Source of the DNA: Bowmanella sp. JS7-9
GTDB lineage: Bacteria; Pseudomonadota; Gammaproteobacteria; Enterobacterales; Alteromonadaceae
Direction: 5' to 3'
Length of the DNA: 64,000 bases
NCBI RefSeq assembly: GCF_004329715.1
Contig: NZ_JXSY01000018.1
Location: forward strand, 186,001-250,000
Positions 17,098 through 25,047 of this stretch are shown piece after piece. The notes under the pieces are model-generated. The model made no database searches and was not told the DNA's origin. It worked only from the letters and a program-made list of their open reading frames with translations. Within the stretch, counting starts at the first letter, position 1; each line of letters begins with the position of its first letter. The position numbers were made by a program, and so were the translations under genes.

Positions 17098-17285
17098 TCG
17101 GCTTCTCCGGTTTTCGACCCGGATAAGCGATCTTGGTACGCGAAAAAACGTCCCAGAAGCCAGTAGAGCGCACTTGCTATAGCAGGCATAAATGCTAGGT
17201 GAGGTTGAGAAAACAGCGCTAAGGCCGTTACAGCCCCAAATATGGCGGAAAGTACATAGCAGGTAGAGTCTGCATTATTGTCCAT
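17094..17285 (-). CDS. Small membrane protein, first gene of accessory operon
   Basis: 63 residues with two hydrophobic stretches (about 9-27 and 30-46: VLSAIFGAVTALALF, MPAIASALYWLLGRFF) and a charged tail. Overlaps the methyltransferase start by ATGA, so it is co-translated with it. The ribosome site is in the repeated leader word CCAAAGG. Function unknown. Confidence 0.55.
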   Translation of the reverse strand: MDNNADSTCYVLSAIFGAVTALALFSQPHLAFMPAIASALYWLLGRFFAYQDRLSGSKTGEAE

Positions 17286-17501
17286 TGTTGATCCTTTGGT
17301 CTTTTGGTCATTTCTATGGTGTATGGATAGTTGCTGTTTGATACTATCCCGTTATCAATATAGTGCGTCCCTGTACACTAAATCAACAATAAATGTACAT
17401 AAATGTACAAATAAGCGCACTAAACATACATATACCCACCATGGCCTACTGACCAAAGCTGACAAGAACACACACGTTTAACCCAGTAAAAGGCCCATAC
17501 A
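17286..17501. promoter_or_regulatory. Divergent control region with TGTACA operator-like sites
   Basis: Leftward promoter for the accessory operon: -35 TTGATT (complement of 17381-17386), 18-base spacer, -10 TATATT (complement of 17357-17362). A TGTACA palindrome sits in the spacer (17372-17377) and two more lie in a tandem pair of AAATGTACAW words (17391-17400, 17401-17410) just upstream. These look like binding sites for a dimeric repressor. The rightward promoter of the 17502 gene should also lie here but was not fixed. Confidence 0.6.
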
Positions 17502-18047
17502 ATGAAGATACTCACCCAATTAACCGCTAAAGGAATGTCATTAGAACCCAGTGCCTTTGGTGGCCCGTCTAATGAGCGCTTAACCCGTACAGAACATGCC
17601 GACTTACTATCTGGCTTGGACGAAACAGAGCTACTGGCCGTCTACGCCATTGAACTATTGGATCGTTCTAGCCAACTCAAGCTGAAAATCTACGCGGATA
17701 TGTGGTTTAGGGCAGAATTCTATGCAATCCATGGCAAGGAAATACCACCAAACGACGATTCATCGTTCTACAGGGTCGCATCTGGCGTGGTCGAGATGAT
17801 TGTCCGGCACCCCCATGGCGTCCTGTGCCGATGCGGGGGGGATGCCGACTGTACTAGGTGTCTGGGTAGCAATTTACGTCCTTTTTCAATTACCAGTCTC
17901 GCCAAGGCCGCAGGAATGGCGCGCCAGAGCCTGTATAACGGGAAATTTCGGGAATGCTACGAAAAAATTTACGAGCATGTTTTCGGCATTTATAACAGCG
18001 CGATGCAAAAAATTTCGGCGCGCTATCGTCAAATGAAGAACGAATAA
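17502..18047 (+). CDS. Q-like late regulator (candidate antiterminator)
   Basis: 181 residues. A cysteine cluster LCRCGGDADCTRCLG (about 107-121) suggests a zinc site, followed by a helix-turn-helix-like stretch SITSLAKAAGMARQSLYNG (about 129-147). Size, a zinc cluster plus DNA-binding segment, and position immediately before a strong promoter, two terminators and the lysis/packaging genes match lambdoid Q proteins. Sequence alone does not prove it; an ordinary late transcription activator is the alternative. Ribosome site AAAGG precedes the ATG. Confidence 0.6.
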   Translation: MKILTQLTAKGMSLEPSAFGGPSNERLTRTEHADLLSGLDETELLAVYAIELLDRSSQLKLKIYADMWFRAEFYAIHGKEIPPNDDSSFYRVASGVVEMIVRHPHGVLCRCGGDADCTRCLGSNLRPFSITSLAKAAGMARQSLYNGKFRECYEKIYEHVFGIYNSAMQKISARYRQMKNE

Positions 18048-18068
18048 ACAAAATAAATATTTTTCGGA

Positions 18069-18097
18069 TTGACGCTGCGACACAAAACGGTTATCTT
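18069..18097 (+). promoter_or_regulatory. Candidate late promoter
   Basis: -35 TTGACG (18069-18074), 17-base spacer, -10 TATCTT (18092-18097), start of transcription near 18104. It lies just after the Q-like gene and about 70 bases before the first of two terminators, as the lambda late promoter does. Confidence 0.6.
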
Positions 18098-18173
18098 TTA
18101 ACCATGCTAGGGGTGTTGATTCTTGGTTTGCTTTGGTCGGCTTCCTTTGATGAACCCTTAGCATCTATGGTGG

Positions 18174-18212
18174 AAAAAGCCCCTTGTATGTCCTTGCTTG
18201 GGGCTTTTTTTT
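18174..18212 (+). terminator. Leader terminator 1 before the late operon
   Basis: AAAAAGCCCC (18174-18183) pairs with GGGGCTTTTT (18200-18209), 16-base loop, T-run to 18212. It would end transcripts from the promoter at 18069 after roughly 110 bases unless antiterminated. Confidence 0.85.
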
Positions 18213-18272
18213 GCCCCGCCATTGACCAAAAAAAACCGAACTATCTTCATTGTGAGTACCTCGCTCCCTTAT

Positions 18273-18301
18273 GGGGTGGAGTCGTGTCCACCCCTTTTTT
18301 C
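18273..18301 (+). terminator. Leader terminator 2 before the late operon
   Basis: Perfect 8-bp stem GGGGTGGA (18273-18280) with TCCACCCC (18287-18294), six-base loop, six T. A second barrier only 60 bases after the first and 35 before the holin start. The 18048-18335 stretch holds no gene. Confidence 0.88.
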
Positions 18302-18335
18302 CCAAAAAAAATTTTTTCAATTTCTGGAAAACACT

Positions 18336-18821
18336 ATGGTTCCTTGGCTTACGTCCCTGCTGAAAGGCGGGTTGGGTTCGCTTGTGTCCGATGTGGCAAA
18401 CGTGGCGGATCGGTTTATCACCACCGACGAAGATAAACAGCGCTTTGCTGTGGAAATGGAAACCCTTATCCAGAAACGCGAAAGCGAAATGGAACAAACC
18501 CTGCGCGCGAATCTGCAAGCTAAGGAAAGAATCCTGGTAGCGGAATTGTCCCAAGGGGACACCTACACAAAGCGCGCGCGTCCAACTGTGGTCTATTTCG
18601 GACTATTCATCATATTTATCAATTATGTCGTTGTACCCCTCGTAAACTTATGGGCAACCGGCGCTGCCACGCCGTTTGATCTTCCGTCCGACTTCTGGGC
18701 GGCGTGGGGTGGCATTGTGGCAACGTGGTCGCTTGGTCGCTCGTATGAACGGGCCAGCGGCAACACCAATAAACTTAGCCGTCTAGCAACCGGTAGCAGT
18801 GAATCCCAATGGCTGAAATAA
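18336..18821 (+). CDS. Three-TM holin (gene-transfer-agent release type)
   Basis: 161 residues. The C-terminal half matches the 3TM holin family (PF11351 type): RPTVVYFGLFIIFINYVVVP, then LPSDFWAAWGGIVATWSLGRSYE. The N-terminal part has an amphipathic segment and a long charged helix (EMETLIQKRESEMEQTLR). It would form the inner-membrane lesion for lysis; the matching amidase is encoded downstream at 35666 among tail genes. The start at 18336 is chosen because homology begins MVPWL; upstream frame crosses the terminator. Confidence 0.85.
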   Translation: MVPWLTSLLKGGLGSLVSDVANVADRFITTDEDKQRFAVEMETLIQKRESEMEQTLRANLQAKERILVAELSQGDTYTKRARPTVVYFGLFIIFINYVVVPLVNLWATGAATPFDLPSDFWAAWGGIVATWSLGRSYERASGNTNKLSRLATGSSESQWLK

Positions 18822-19075
18822 AGTTCATCACGCCATGGGTGCATTGCGAAAACTGCGACGACTATATGTGTTCCTTGCATGACGTTCACGCGGCAGATTG
18901 TCCCTGCCCAGGCATAGAAGATTGGTATATCTACGACCGTTCACCTTACGACCAGTTTAGCGTCGAAGAATTGACCGAAATCATTTTGGATATGGCCCAG
19001 ACAGACGTTATCGACAACGAATTCTTTATGGAAATCTCGCCTTTGCTGGTGGGAACGTTTGGGGATGCTTTTTAG
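18809..19075 (+). CDS. Small acidic protein with Cys/His cluster
   Basis: 88 residues. The cluster HCENCDDYMCSLHDVH and CPCP (about 12-34) is a likely zinc-binding site; the rest is strongly acidic helix (FSVEELTEIILDMAQTDVIDNEFF). Starts 12 bases before the holin stop. Not recognised; a late regulatory or lysis-timing role is possible from position only. Confidence 0.55.
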   Translation: MAEIKFITPWVHCENCDDYMCSLHDVHAADCPCPGIEDWYIYDRSPYDQFSVEELTEIILDMAQTDVIDNEFFMEISPLLVGTFGDAF

Positions 19076-19097
19076 CGTTGTCGGTTAAGGGGTCATT

Positions 19098-19355
19098 GTG
19101 GAAATAAGTTTTTATCACGTCATTGTCATGGTGATCGCACTACTTAACCTAGTGGCGGTGCCGTTTTTTCACTCACTTTTCGGACGGATCAACAAGGCTA
19201 CGGAGTTAGCGGCGGAAAACAAATCAAACCTATCTGATTACAAATTGCATGTGGCGGAAACGTTTGTGACACAACACCAATTACTTCAACACCTTGCCCG
19301 TATCGAAAAAACCCTCGATGAACTGAAACAACTCATCTTGGAACAAAAGCGATAA
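19098..19355 (+). CDS. Membrane-anchored coiled-coil protein (spanin-like candidate)
   Basis: 85 residues from GTG with AAGGGG upstream. One N-terminal membrane span (FYHVIVMVIALLNLVAVPFF, 5-24) then a continuous heptad-like helix to the end (ATELAAENKSNL, HLARIEKTLDELKQLILEQ). Topology matches an inner-membrane spanin or a DUF2730-like protein. It follows the holin cluster and precedes terminase. No separate outer spanin was identified. Confidence 0.5.
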   Translation: MEISFYHVIVMVIALLNLVAVPFFHSLFGRINKATELAAENKSNLSDYKLHVAETFVTQHQLLQHLARIEKTLDELKQLILEQKR

Positions 19356-19367
19356 CAGGAATTCCCC

Positions 19368-20063
19368 ATGGCCGGTCAAATCATTGCTAAGTCTGTCGAA
19401 CAGTCCATGACAGTGCTTGAAGAACTGGCAGAGGATCTGAATAAGCGGCAGCTAGAATTTGCGCAACAGTACCTTGCCGACCCGAAGCGTGACCACGCAA
19501 AAGCGTACATGGCGGCGTATGAAAACTGCGGTTCGCTTGCCACGGCTGATGCCTGCGGCAAACGACTGTTACGTCATGGCACCCCGACGCGCGAATATAT
19601 TGATGCGTGTCTACTGGAAGCGCGCACACACGGCTTTATGAAGCTGCGCATCAATGAAGAATTTGTGTTGAATGAGCTGTTTAAGCTGGCAGCGGTCAAC
19701 ATCAAAGATTTCTACGACCACAACGGCAACATGCTGCCGATTCACCAGATTGCCGATGAAGCGGCGGCTGGTGTGTCGAAAATCCGTGAACGGGTCATTA
19801 AACGCACCCGCGACGACGAGGAAGGCGTAGAAGAAGAATTGGTGCAGCGTGATCTTGAAATCGCTGACAAGAAAGGCGCGCTCAATCTATTGGGCCAGCA
19901 CCTTGCCATGTTTACCCAAAAACACCAGCACGACATTAGCGGTGAAATGAAAGTGGCGCAGTTCTTTGATGCCATTTCCCAAGAAGTCACCGACTCGCTG
20001 GTATCGCCGCTGCCTGCGGATAATCTGAGACTGGACACCACAATTGACAGCGGAAACGGCTAA
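19368..20063 (+). CDS. Terminase small subunit
   Basis: 231 residues; DNA-recognition subunit of the packaging motor. The N-terminal NKRQLEFAQQYLADPKRDHA followed by AKAYMAAYENCG is the Terminase_2-type helix-turn-helix start (x-x-F-x-x-x-Y-L ... A-A-x-x-A-G-Y in the family). The middle part (ELFKLAAVNIKDFYDHNGN) is typical of subunits that bind pac-type sites. Overlaps the large subunit gene by 20 bases. Confidence 0.85.
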   Translation: MAGQIIAKSVEQSMTVLEELAEDLNKRQLEFAQQYLADPKRDHAKAYMAAYENCGSLATADACGKRLLRHGTPTREYIDACLLEARTHGFMKLRINEEFVLNELFKLAAVNIKDFYDHNGNMLPIHQIADEAAAGVSKIRERVIKRTRDDEEGVEEELVQRDLEIADKKGALNLLGQHLAMFTQKHQHDISGEMKVAQFFDAISQEVTDSLVSPLPADNLRLDTTIDSGNG

Positions 20064-21594
20064 TTCCACCAGCGTTGAATTCGACTGGGGGTTAATGCGC
20101 GAAAAGCTGTCCGATTGGGAATGGCGCGTTAATAACCTTTACTGGATCACTGACAAGAACGGTAAGCGGGTCAAATTCCACATGAATGAAGCGCAATTGG
20201 CGCTGTTTCGGGGAATGCACTACCGCAATATCATCTTAAAGGCCCGTCAGCTTGGGTTCACTACCTTTGTCATGATCTTTATGCTCGATGCGGCGCTGTT
20301 CACCAAGAACACCAAATGCGCGGTAATCGCTCACAGTAAAGACGACGCGACCCGTCTGTTTCGGGAAAAAATCAAATACGCTTACGACGAGTTGCCTGCG
20401 GCAATCCGCGATAACGTCAGGGCCACCAACGACCGAGCCGGTGAACTGGTATTCAGTAACGGGTCGTCTATCACAGTCGGTACGTCCTTTCGTGGTGGTA
20501 CGCTTAAATACCTGCACATTTCTGAATTCGGGAAAATCTGTGCCAAGTACCCCGACAAGGCCCGTGAAATCGTCACGGGTGCCTTTGAAGCGGTATCGAA
20601 AGATTGTGTGATCTTTATCGAGTCCACCGCCGAGGGTAAGGCCGGTTACTTCTACGAATACAGCCAGCAGGCCGAGCGTAACGCGAAACGCGAAATTAAC
20701 CTGTCACGGCTGGACTGGAAGTTCTTTTTCTTCCCCTGGTACAAAGACCCGTCTTATAAGCTGGACAACGACGCGATCCCTATCCCTGAACGGCTTAGGG
20801 ACTACGCGAACACCTTGGCGTCTAAGCATGGCGTCCACCTGTCGGATGAGCAATTAGCGTGGTATGCCGCCAAGGAACGTACCCTTGGCAACGATATGAA
20901 ACGGGAATACCCGTCCATACCGGAAGAAGCCTTTGCCCAGTCTATCGAGGGGGCTTACTACCAGCGCCAGATAGAAGATATTTACGAACAGCAGCGTTTA
21001 ACCAAAGTCCCGCACGAAACGTCTGCCCTTGTGCATACATTCTGGGACTTGGGGGTGTCGGACGAAACCTGTATCTGGTTTATCCAGCAGATAGGCCGCG
21101 AATACCGCGTCATTGATTACTACCAGAATTCAGGCGAGGGCTTACCGTTTTATAAACGGATGCTGGACGATATAGCGTCCGAAAAGAAGTATATGTATGG
21201 CTTCCACGTTGCCCCGCACGACATCAACCACCGCGAATTCGGCACGGGTCTGTCCCGTATCGAACAGGCCGCGTCCTTGGGGATCAACTTTGAAGTAGCC
21301 CCAAAACTGGCGGTCGTAGACGGTATCGAAGCGGTGAGGGCGGTATTGCCCCTGTGCTGGTTCGATGAAGCCAGTACCGAACAGGGTTTCGCCGGTCTGC
21401 AAGCCTACCGTAAAGAGTGGGACGACAAGCGCGGCGTCTGGAAAGACCGCCCATGCCATGACTGGGCTTCACACCCTGCCGATGCGTTCAGAACGTTTGC
21501 GGTAGCCCTGAATTACCTACAAGACCAAATGAGTGACTTCCACGGCGGGTACTTCTCCGGCGTGCGCGTCATTAGTTCCGGTGGATGGACATAA
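20044..21594 (+). CDS. Terminase large subunit (ATPase and nuclease)
   Basis: 516 residues. ATPase domain: Walker A variant KARQLGFTT (about 67-75) and Walker B with FIESTAEG (about 189-196). Nuclease domain: HTFWDLGVSDE (about 331-341) supplies the first acidic residue, and HDWASHPADAFRTFA (about 473-487) the last. The order TerS-TerL-small ORF-portal is compact with TAATG joints. Headful packaging is suggested by likeness to circularly permuted podophages, but this is inference. Confidence 0.95.
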   Translation: MTAETANSTSVEFDWGLMREKLSDWEWRVNNLYWITDKNGKRVKFHMNEAQLALFRGMHYRNIILKARQLGFTTFVMIFMLDAALFTKNTKCAVIAHSKDDATRLFREKIKYAYDELPAAIRDNVRATNDRAGELVFSNGSSITVGTSFRGGTLKYLHISEFGKICAKYPDKAREIVTGAFEAVSKDCVIFIESTAEGKAGYFYEYSQQAERNAKREINLSRLDWKFFFFPWYKDPSYKLDNDAIPIPERLRDYANTLASKHGVHLSDEQLAWYAAKERTLGNDMKREYPSIPEEAFAQSIEGAYYQRQIEDIYEQQRLTKVPHETSALVHTFWDLGVSDETCIWFIQQIGREYRVIDYYQNSGEGLPFYKRMLDDIASEKKYMYGFHVAPHDINHREFGTGLSRIEQAASLGINFEVAPKLAVVDGIEAVRAVLPLCWFDEASTEQGFAGLQAYRKEWDDKRGVWKDRPCHDWASHPADAFRTFAVALNYLQDQMSDFHGGYFSGVRVISSGGWT

Positions 21595-21761
21595 TGAACC
21601 TGGATCAACGTTATGCGGTAGGCGCGAAATTCCACACCATGCCTTACCTGTGGAAACTCACTATTGGCGATATGTGCTTTTATTCCCGTCACCAGTACCA
21701 CTGGTGGCAACGTTTTTGTTTGCGCCTGTTAGGCTGGCGTGTTGAAAGGGTTGATGAATAA
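21594..21761 (+). CDS. 55-residue protein between terminase and portal
   Basis: Short gene fitted exactly between its neighbours: its ATG overlaps the terminase stop (TAATG at 21592-21596) and its own TAA overlaps the portal ATG (TAATG at 21759-21763). Product is basic and aromatic (YHWWQRFCLRLLGWRVERV at the end). The perfect double overlap argues that it is translated, at least to couple portal synthesis; function unknown. Confidence 0.6.
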   Translation: MNLDQRYAVGAKFHTMPYLWKLTIGDMCFYSRHQYHWWQRFCLRLLGWRVERVDE

Positions 21762-23695
21762 TGATTGAGCCAACAGGCTTGTCCGGTGGCGTGTCCGACG
21801 AGGACGAAAACGCCCCGATGCAACCGGTCATTATCGACCGGCTGGCGCATCATGTTGCCCAGTGTTGGGATATTGCCAAACGTCACAAATTCTCGCTGTC
21901 CACCCGTCTGACCAATTGCTTGCGCCGCCGTAAAGGCGAATACGATCCACAAAAGTTGGAAGAAATTAAGAAAACGGGCGGCTCACAGATTTACATGAAC
22001 CTGACCGGCGCGAAATCGCGTGCGGCCAAAGCCCTGTTAACGGATCTGTTTTCTACGTCCGGTGATCGGCCTTTTTCTCTGGCCCCGACCCCGATTCAGG
22101 AATTACCCCCTGAAATTCAGGAAGAAATGATCACCACGGCCTTGCAGGCGGTTATGCAGTATGGCGTCCCGCCAGAAGTGGCCGAACAGCTACTGATGCA
22201 GCATGAAGCACGCATAAAAGACGAAATGCAGCGTGAGGGTGAACGCCGCATGGAAAAAATGGCTGAATACGTCGAGGACGTATTGATCGAGGGTGGCTAT
22301 CGTCAGGAATTTGAAGAATTTTTGGAAGATTTAGTCACTTACCCTTTTGCCATTTTGAAAGGCGTTGTTTACAAGAAAAAGCATAAGGTTAAGTGGGTGC
22401 CTGACCCGCAAACCGGCAAGCATGTTCCCAAGGTGGAAGAAAAGATCCTGCGCACCTTTAAACGGGTATCGCCGTTCAACTTCTACCCGTCACCGTCTAC
22501 CGTGCGGATTGGCGATAACTGGGACATAGAGAAAATCAGCATGACCCCGCACGAACTGGAAAAGATGCGCGGCATGATGGGCTACAACGCCAAGAATATT
22601 GCGCTGGTCTTAAACCAGTACCGCATGAACGGTCTGCGTGAATGGGTGTTTGAAGATGGGGAACGGGAACGCCTAGAGGGCCGCAACGACCAGCTTCATA
22701 CCAACTATGACCTGATCGACGGTCTTATCTGGACGGGCTGGATTCAGGGCAAGATGCTGCAAGACTGGGGTGTTCAACAGATGATTGAAGATCCCTATAA
22801 AGAATACAGCGTATCGCTGACCGTGATTGGCAGCTACACCATACGCGCCGTGATTAACCCCGATCCGACCGGCAACCCGCCTTATACCAAAACCTGTTTC
22901 CGCAATGTGCCTAACTCGTTTGCCGGTGAAGCGCTGCCGGAAATTCTGGCGGATATTCAGGATGCGGCCAACGCCACGGCACGGGCGCTTATCAACAACA
23001 TGGCGATAGGCTCAAGCCCTCAAGTGGCGGTCGATATTTCGATGGTGCCAAAAGGGCAGGACATTACCAACGTCTACCCGATGAAAGTGTGGCCCTATTC
23101 ATCCAAGGCGAACCCGCAGGGTGGGGGCCGCCCAGGCGTGGTTTTCTTCTCGCCTGAAATCAAAGCCAATGAACTATTGGCGGTATATGAGCGCTTTGAA
23201 CGTTACGCCGACGAAAAATCCGGTATTCCTGCCTATTCCTACGGCTCCGACAATGCCGCAGGGGCAGGTAAAACGGCGTCCGGCTTGTCCATGCTGATGA
23301 ACGCGGCAAGTAAAACCATGAAAGACGTGGTGCGCTCTATCGACATCAATGTGATTGAGCCGCTAATCGAAGCGGTGTACCACTCGCTGATGCTCGACCC
23401 TACCGTGCCGGAAGATATTAAAGGGGATGCGTCCGTCCATGCGCGCGGCTCCGATGCCCTGATGCACAAAGAAGCCATGACGATCCGAATGCAGGAACTG
23501 TTGGCAATCACCAATAACCCAGTGGATCTTCAAATCCTCGGTCTTGAGGGCCGACGCGAACAACTACGCGAAGTGTTTAAAAACACCAGCATTCCGGTGG
23601 ATCGCGTCGTTCCGACCCTAGAACAGATGCAGGCCCGTCAGCAAGAACAGGCCATGGCCCAACAGGCGCAGGGACAAAATGAACCAGTACAGTGA
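21761..23695 (+). CDS. Portal protein
   Basis: 644 residues, the dodecameric vertex ring through which DNA passes. Podovirus-type portal: N-terminal KRHKFSLSTRLTNCLRRRKGEYD, QIYMNLTGAKSRAAKALLTDLF, then a long acidic helical crown/stem region, and C-terminal AGKTASGLSMLMNAASKTMKDVVRSIDINVIEP, a typical portal clip/stem signature. Very C-terminal Gln-rich tail. Position after terminase confirms the call. Confidence 0.92.
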   Translation: MIEPTGLSGGVSDEDENAPMQPVIIDRLAHHVAQCWDIAKRHKFSLSTRLTNCLRRRKGEYDPQKLEEIKKTGGSQIYMNLTGAKSRAAKALLTDLFSTSGDRPFSLAPTPIQELPPEIQEEMITTALQAVMQYGVPPEVAEQLLMQHEARIKDEMQREGERRMEKMAEYVEDVLIEGGYRQEFEEFLEDLVTYPFAILKGVVYKKKHKVKWVPDPQTGKHVPKVEEKILRTFKRVSPFNFYPSPSTVRIGDNWDIEKISMTPHELEKMRGMMGYNAKNIALVLNQYRMNGLREWVFEDGERERLEGRNDQLHTNYDLIDGLIWTGWIQGKMLQDWGVQQMIEDPYKEYSVSLTVIGSYTIRAVINPDPTGNPPYTKTCFRNVPNSFAGEALPEILADIQDAANATARALINNMAIGSSPQVAVDISMVPKGQDITNVYPMKVWPYSSKANPQGGGRPGVVFFSPEIKANELLAVYERFERYADEKSGIPAYSYGSDNAAGAGKTASGLSMLMNAASKTMKDVVRSIDINVIEPLIEAVYHSLMLDPTVPEDIKGDASVHARGSDALMHKEAMTIRMQELLAITNNPVDLQILGLEGRREQLREVFKNTSIPVDRVVPTLEQMQARQQEQAMAQQAQGQNEPVQ

Positions 23696-23924
23696 AGAAC
23701 AGACCCGCCAGCTTCGGGCGATTAACCGGATGCGCGCGGCCTGTCACGATGAATACGACGCTTTACTGCAATTTATCCGTCAGTTGGAAATCGACCACAC
23801 CGAAAGTCTGATTTATGCCAACGACAAAACCACCAGCGATTTTCAGTCGCGCATTCTCGAACTGCGCGACTTATTGGACGTGTTAAGCGATCCAGAAAGC
23901 GCCGCCAATGACGGCGAAAACTAA
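23679..23924 (+). CDS. Small helical protein after portal
   Basis: 81 residues, nearly all helix with coiled-coil character (QTRQLRAINRMRAACHDEY, FQSRILELRDLLDVLSD), acidic C-terminus. The start lies 17 bases inside the portal gene. Unrecognised; small helical proteins at this place are often head accessory factors. A terminator follows. Confidence 0.6.
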   Translation: MNQYSEEQTRQLRAINRMRAACHDEYDALLQFIRQLEIDHTESLIYANDKTTSDFQSRILELRDLLDVLSDPESAANDGEN

Positions 23925-23943
23925 CCCTTACGATTAACCGAAG

Positions 23944-23968
23944 AAACCCGCCTTGTGCGGGTTTTTTC
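23944..23968 (+). terminator. Terminator between portal unit and scaffold gene
   Basis: AAACCCGC (23944-23951) with GCGGGTTT (23957-23964), five-base loop, T-run to 23967. It lies inside the late operon, so it probably tunes expression of the upstream genes rather than ending the operon. Confidence 0.85.
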
Positions 23969-24047
23969 ATTTTAACCACCCCAAACGTGAATACCGGCTG
24001 GAACACCGCACTGGCTCCGCTACGACCGGCTCACCCATGGAGTACCA

Positions 24048-25013
24048 ATGGCCTTACCAAGCGCTTTACGAAAAGCCGAAGAAGAAGCCAATGCGCTGAT
24101 TCAATCCGGCAACCAGCCACCAACTGCCGCTAATGACGACAACACTGGTGATCCGACCCAAACCCTGACCCCTGAACCGCTGAAACAGCAAGGAACACCG
24201 GCCCCTGCCGACTCCGACGACTGGAAAGCGAAATATCAGGTCTTGCAAGGCAAGTACAACGCCGAAGTACCGCGCATGAAAGACGAACTGGACGCATTGC
24301 GCCAGAAAGTCGAAGCCGGTGCCAAACCCGATCCAGAAACCACTCGGATGCTGATGGATCTGAAAGCGGCCAATGACGAGTTGAAAAACCAGTTAGCGGA
24401 AGCCCAGAAACAACCAGCACAACTGAACCAGTATCTGACGGACGAATACGGCGAAGAATTTGCCCAGGCAGTAGCAGAACAAGCCGAACAACTGGCAGAG
24501 CAGAAAACGTCAGCACTTCGCAAAGAACTGGATGCGATTCGTAACGAAATCGGCAGTGTGCAGAAAACCAACAAGGAAGCGTCGAGCAATATGTTGCTCA
24601 CCACGATTGCGACCAAGTTGAAAGCGCACAACATTGATTTCGACCAAGTAGATCGTGATCCCATGTTCCGCGAATGGCTAGGCGAACCCGATCCCTTTTC
24701 AGGGATGCCGCGCGGCTCACTGTTACACCAAGCATTTAATCAGGGTGATGTGGACAGGACTGTTGGTTTCTACACCGCTTACAAGGCCCACGAACGTTCC
24801 CGCTTGGGAAAACCCAATTCGCCTTTTGAACAACACGTAGACCCAGTAGGGCGCAACAATCCACCCGATATGGGTACGGACGGTGACTTTTGGAGTACCG
24901 CCCAGATTGACGCGCTTTATAACGCCTACAGCAAAGGTCAGATCAGCGAAGCGGAGTTTGCCAAACAGGAACAAAGTCTTTTCAGGGCTTTGAATGCAGG
25001 CAACGTGCAGTAA
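24048..25013 (+). CDS. Scaffolding protein
   Basis: 321 residues directly before the coat gene. Low-complexity Pro/Gln/Asp-rich N-terminus (about 20-60), a central coiled coil (about 75-180: VPRMKDELDALRQKVEAGA, AANDELKNQLAEAQKQ, AEQAEQLAEQKTSALRKELD), and a C-terminal helical segment ending AKQEQSLFRALN, expected to bind coat. Overall acidic, high Ala/Glu/Gln content as in P22- and T7-type scaffolds. GGAG ribosome site. Confidence 0.88.
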   Translation: MALPSALRKAEEEANALIQSGNQPPTAANDDNTGDPTQTLTPEPLKQQGTPAPADSDDWKAKYQVLQGKYNAEVPRMKDELDALRQKVEAGAKPDPETTRMLMDLKAANDELKNQLAEAQKQPAQLNQYLTDEYGEEFAQAVAEQAEQLAEQKTSALRKELDAIRNEIGSVQKTNKEASSNMLLTTIATKLKAHNIDFDQVDRDPMFREWLGEPDPFSGMPRGSLLHQAFNQGDVDRTVGFYTAYKAHERSRLGKPNSPFEQHVDPVGRNNPPDMGTDGDFWSTAQIDALYNAYSKGQISEAEFAKQEQSLFRALNAGNVQ

Positions 25014-25047
25014 GCACACCTGTTAAGCCCCATGTGGAGTATCTAAA

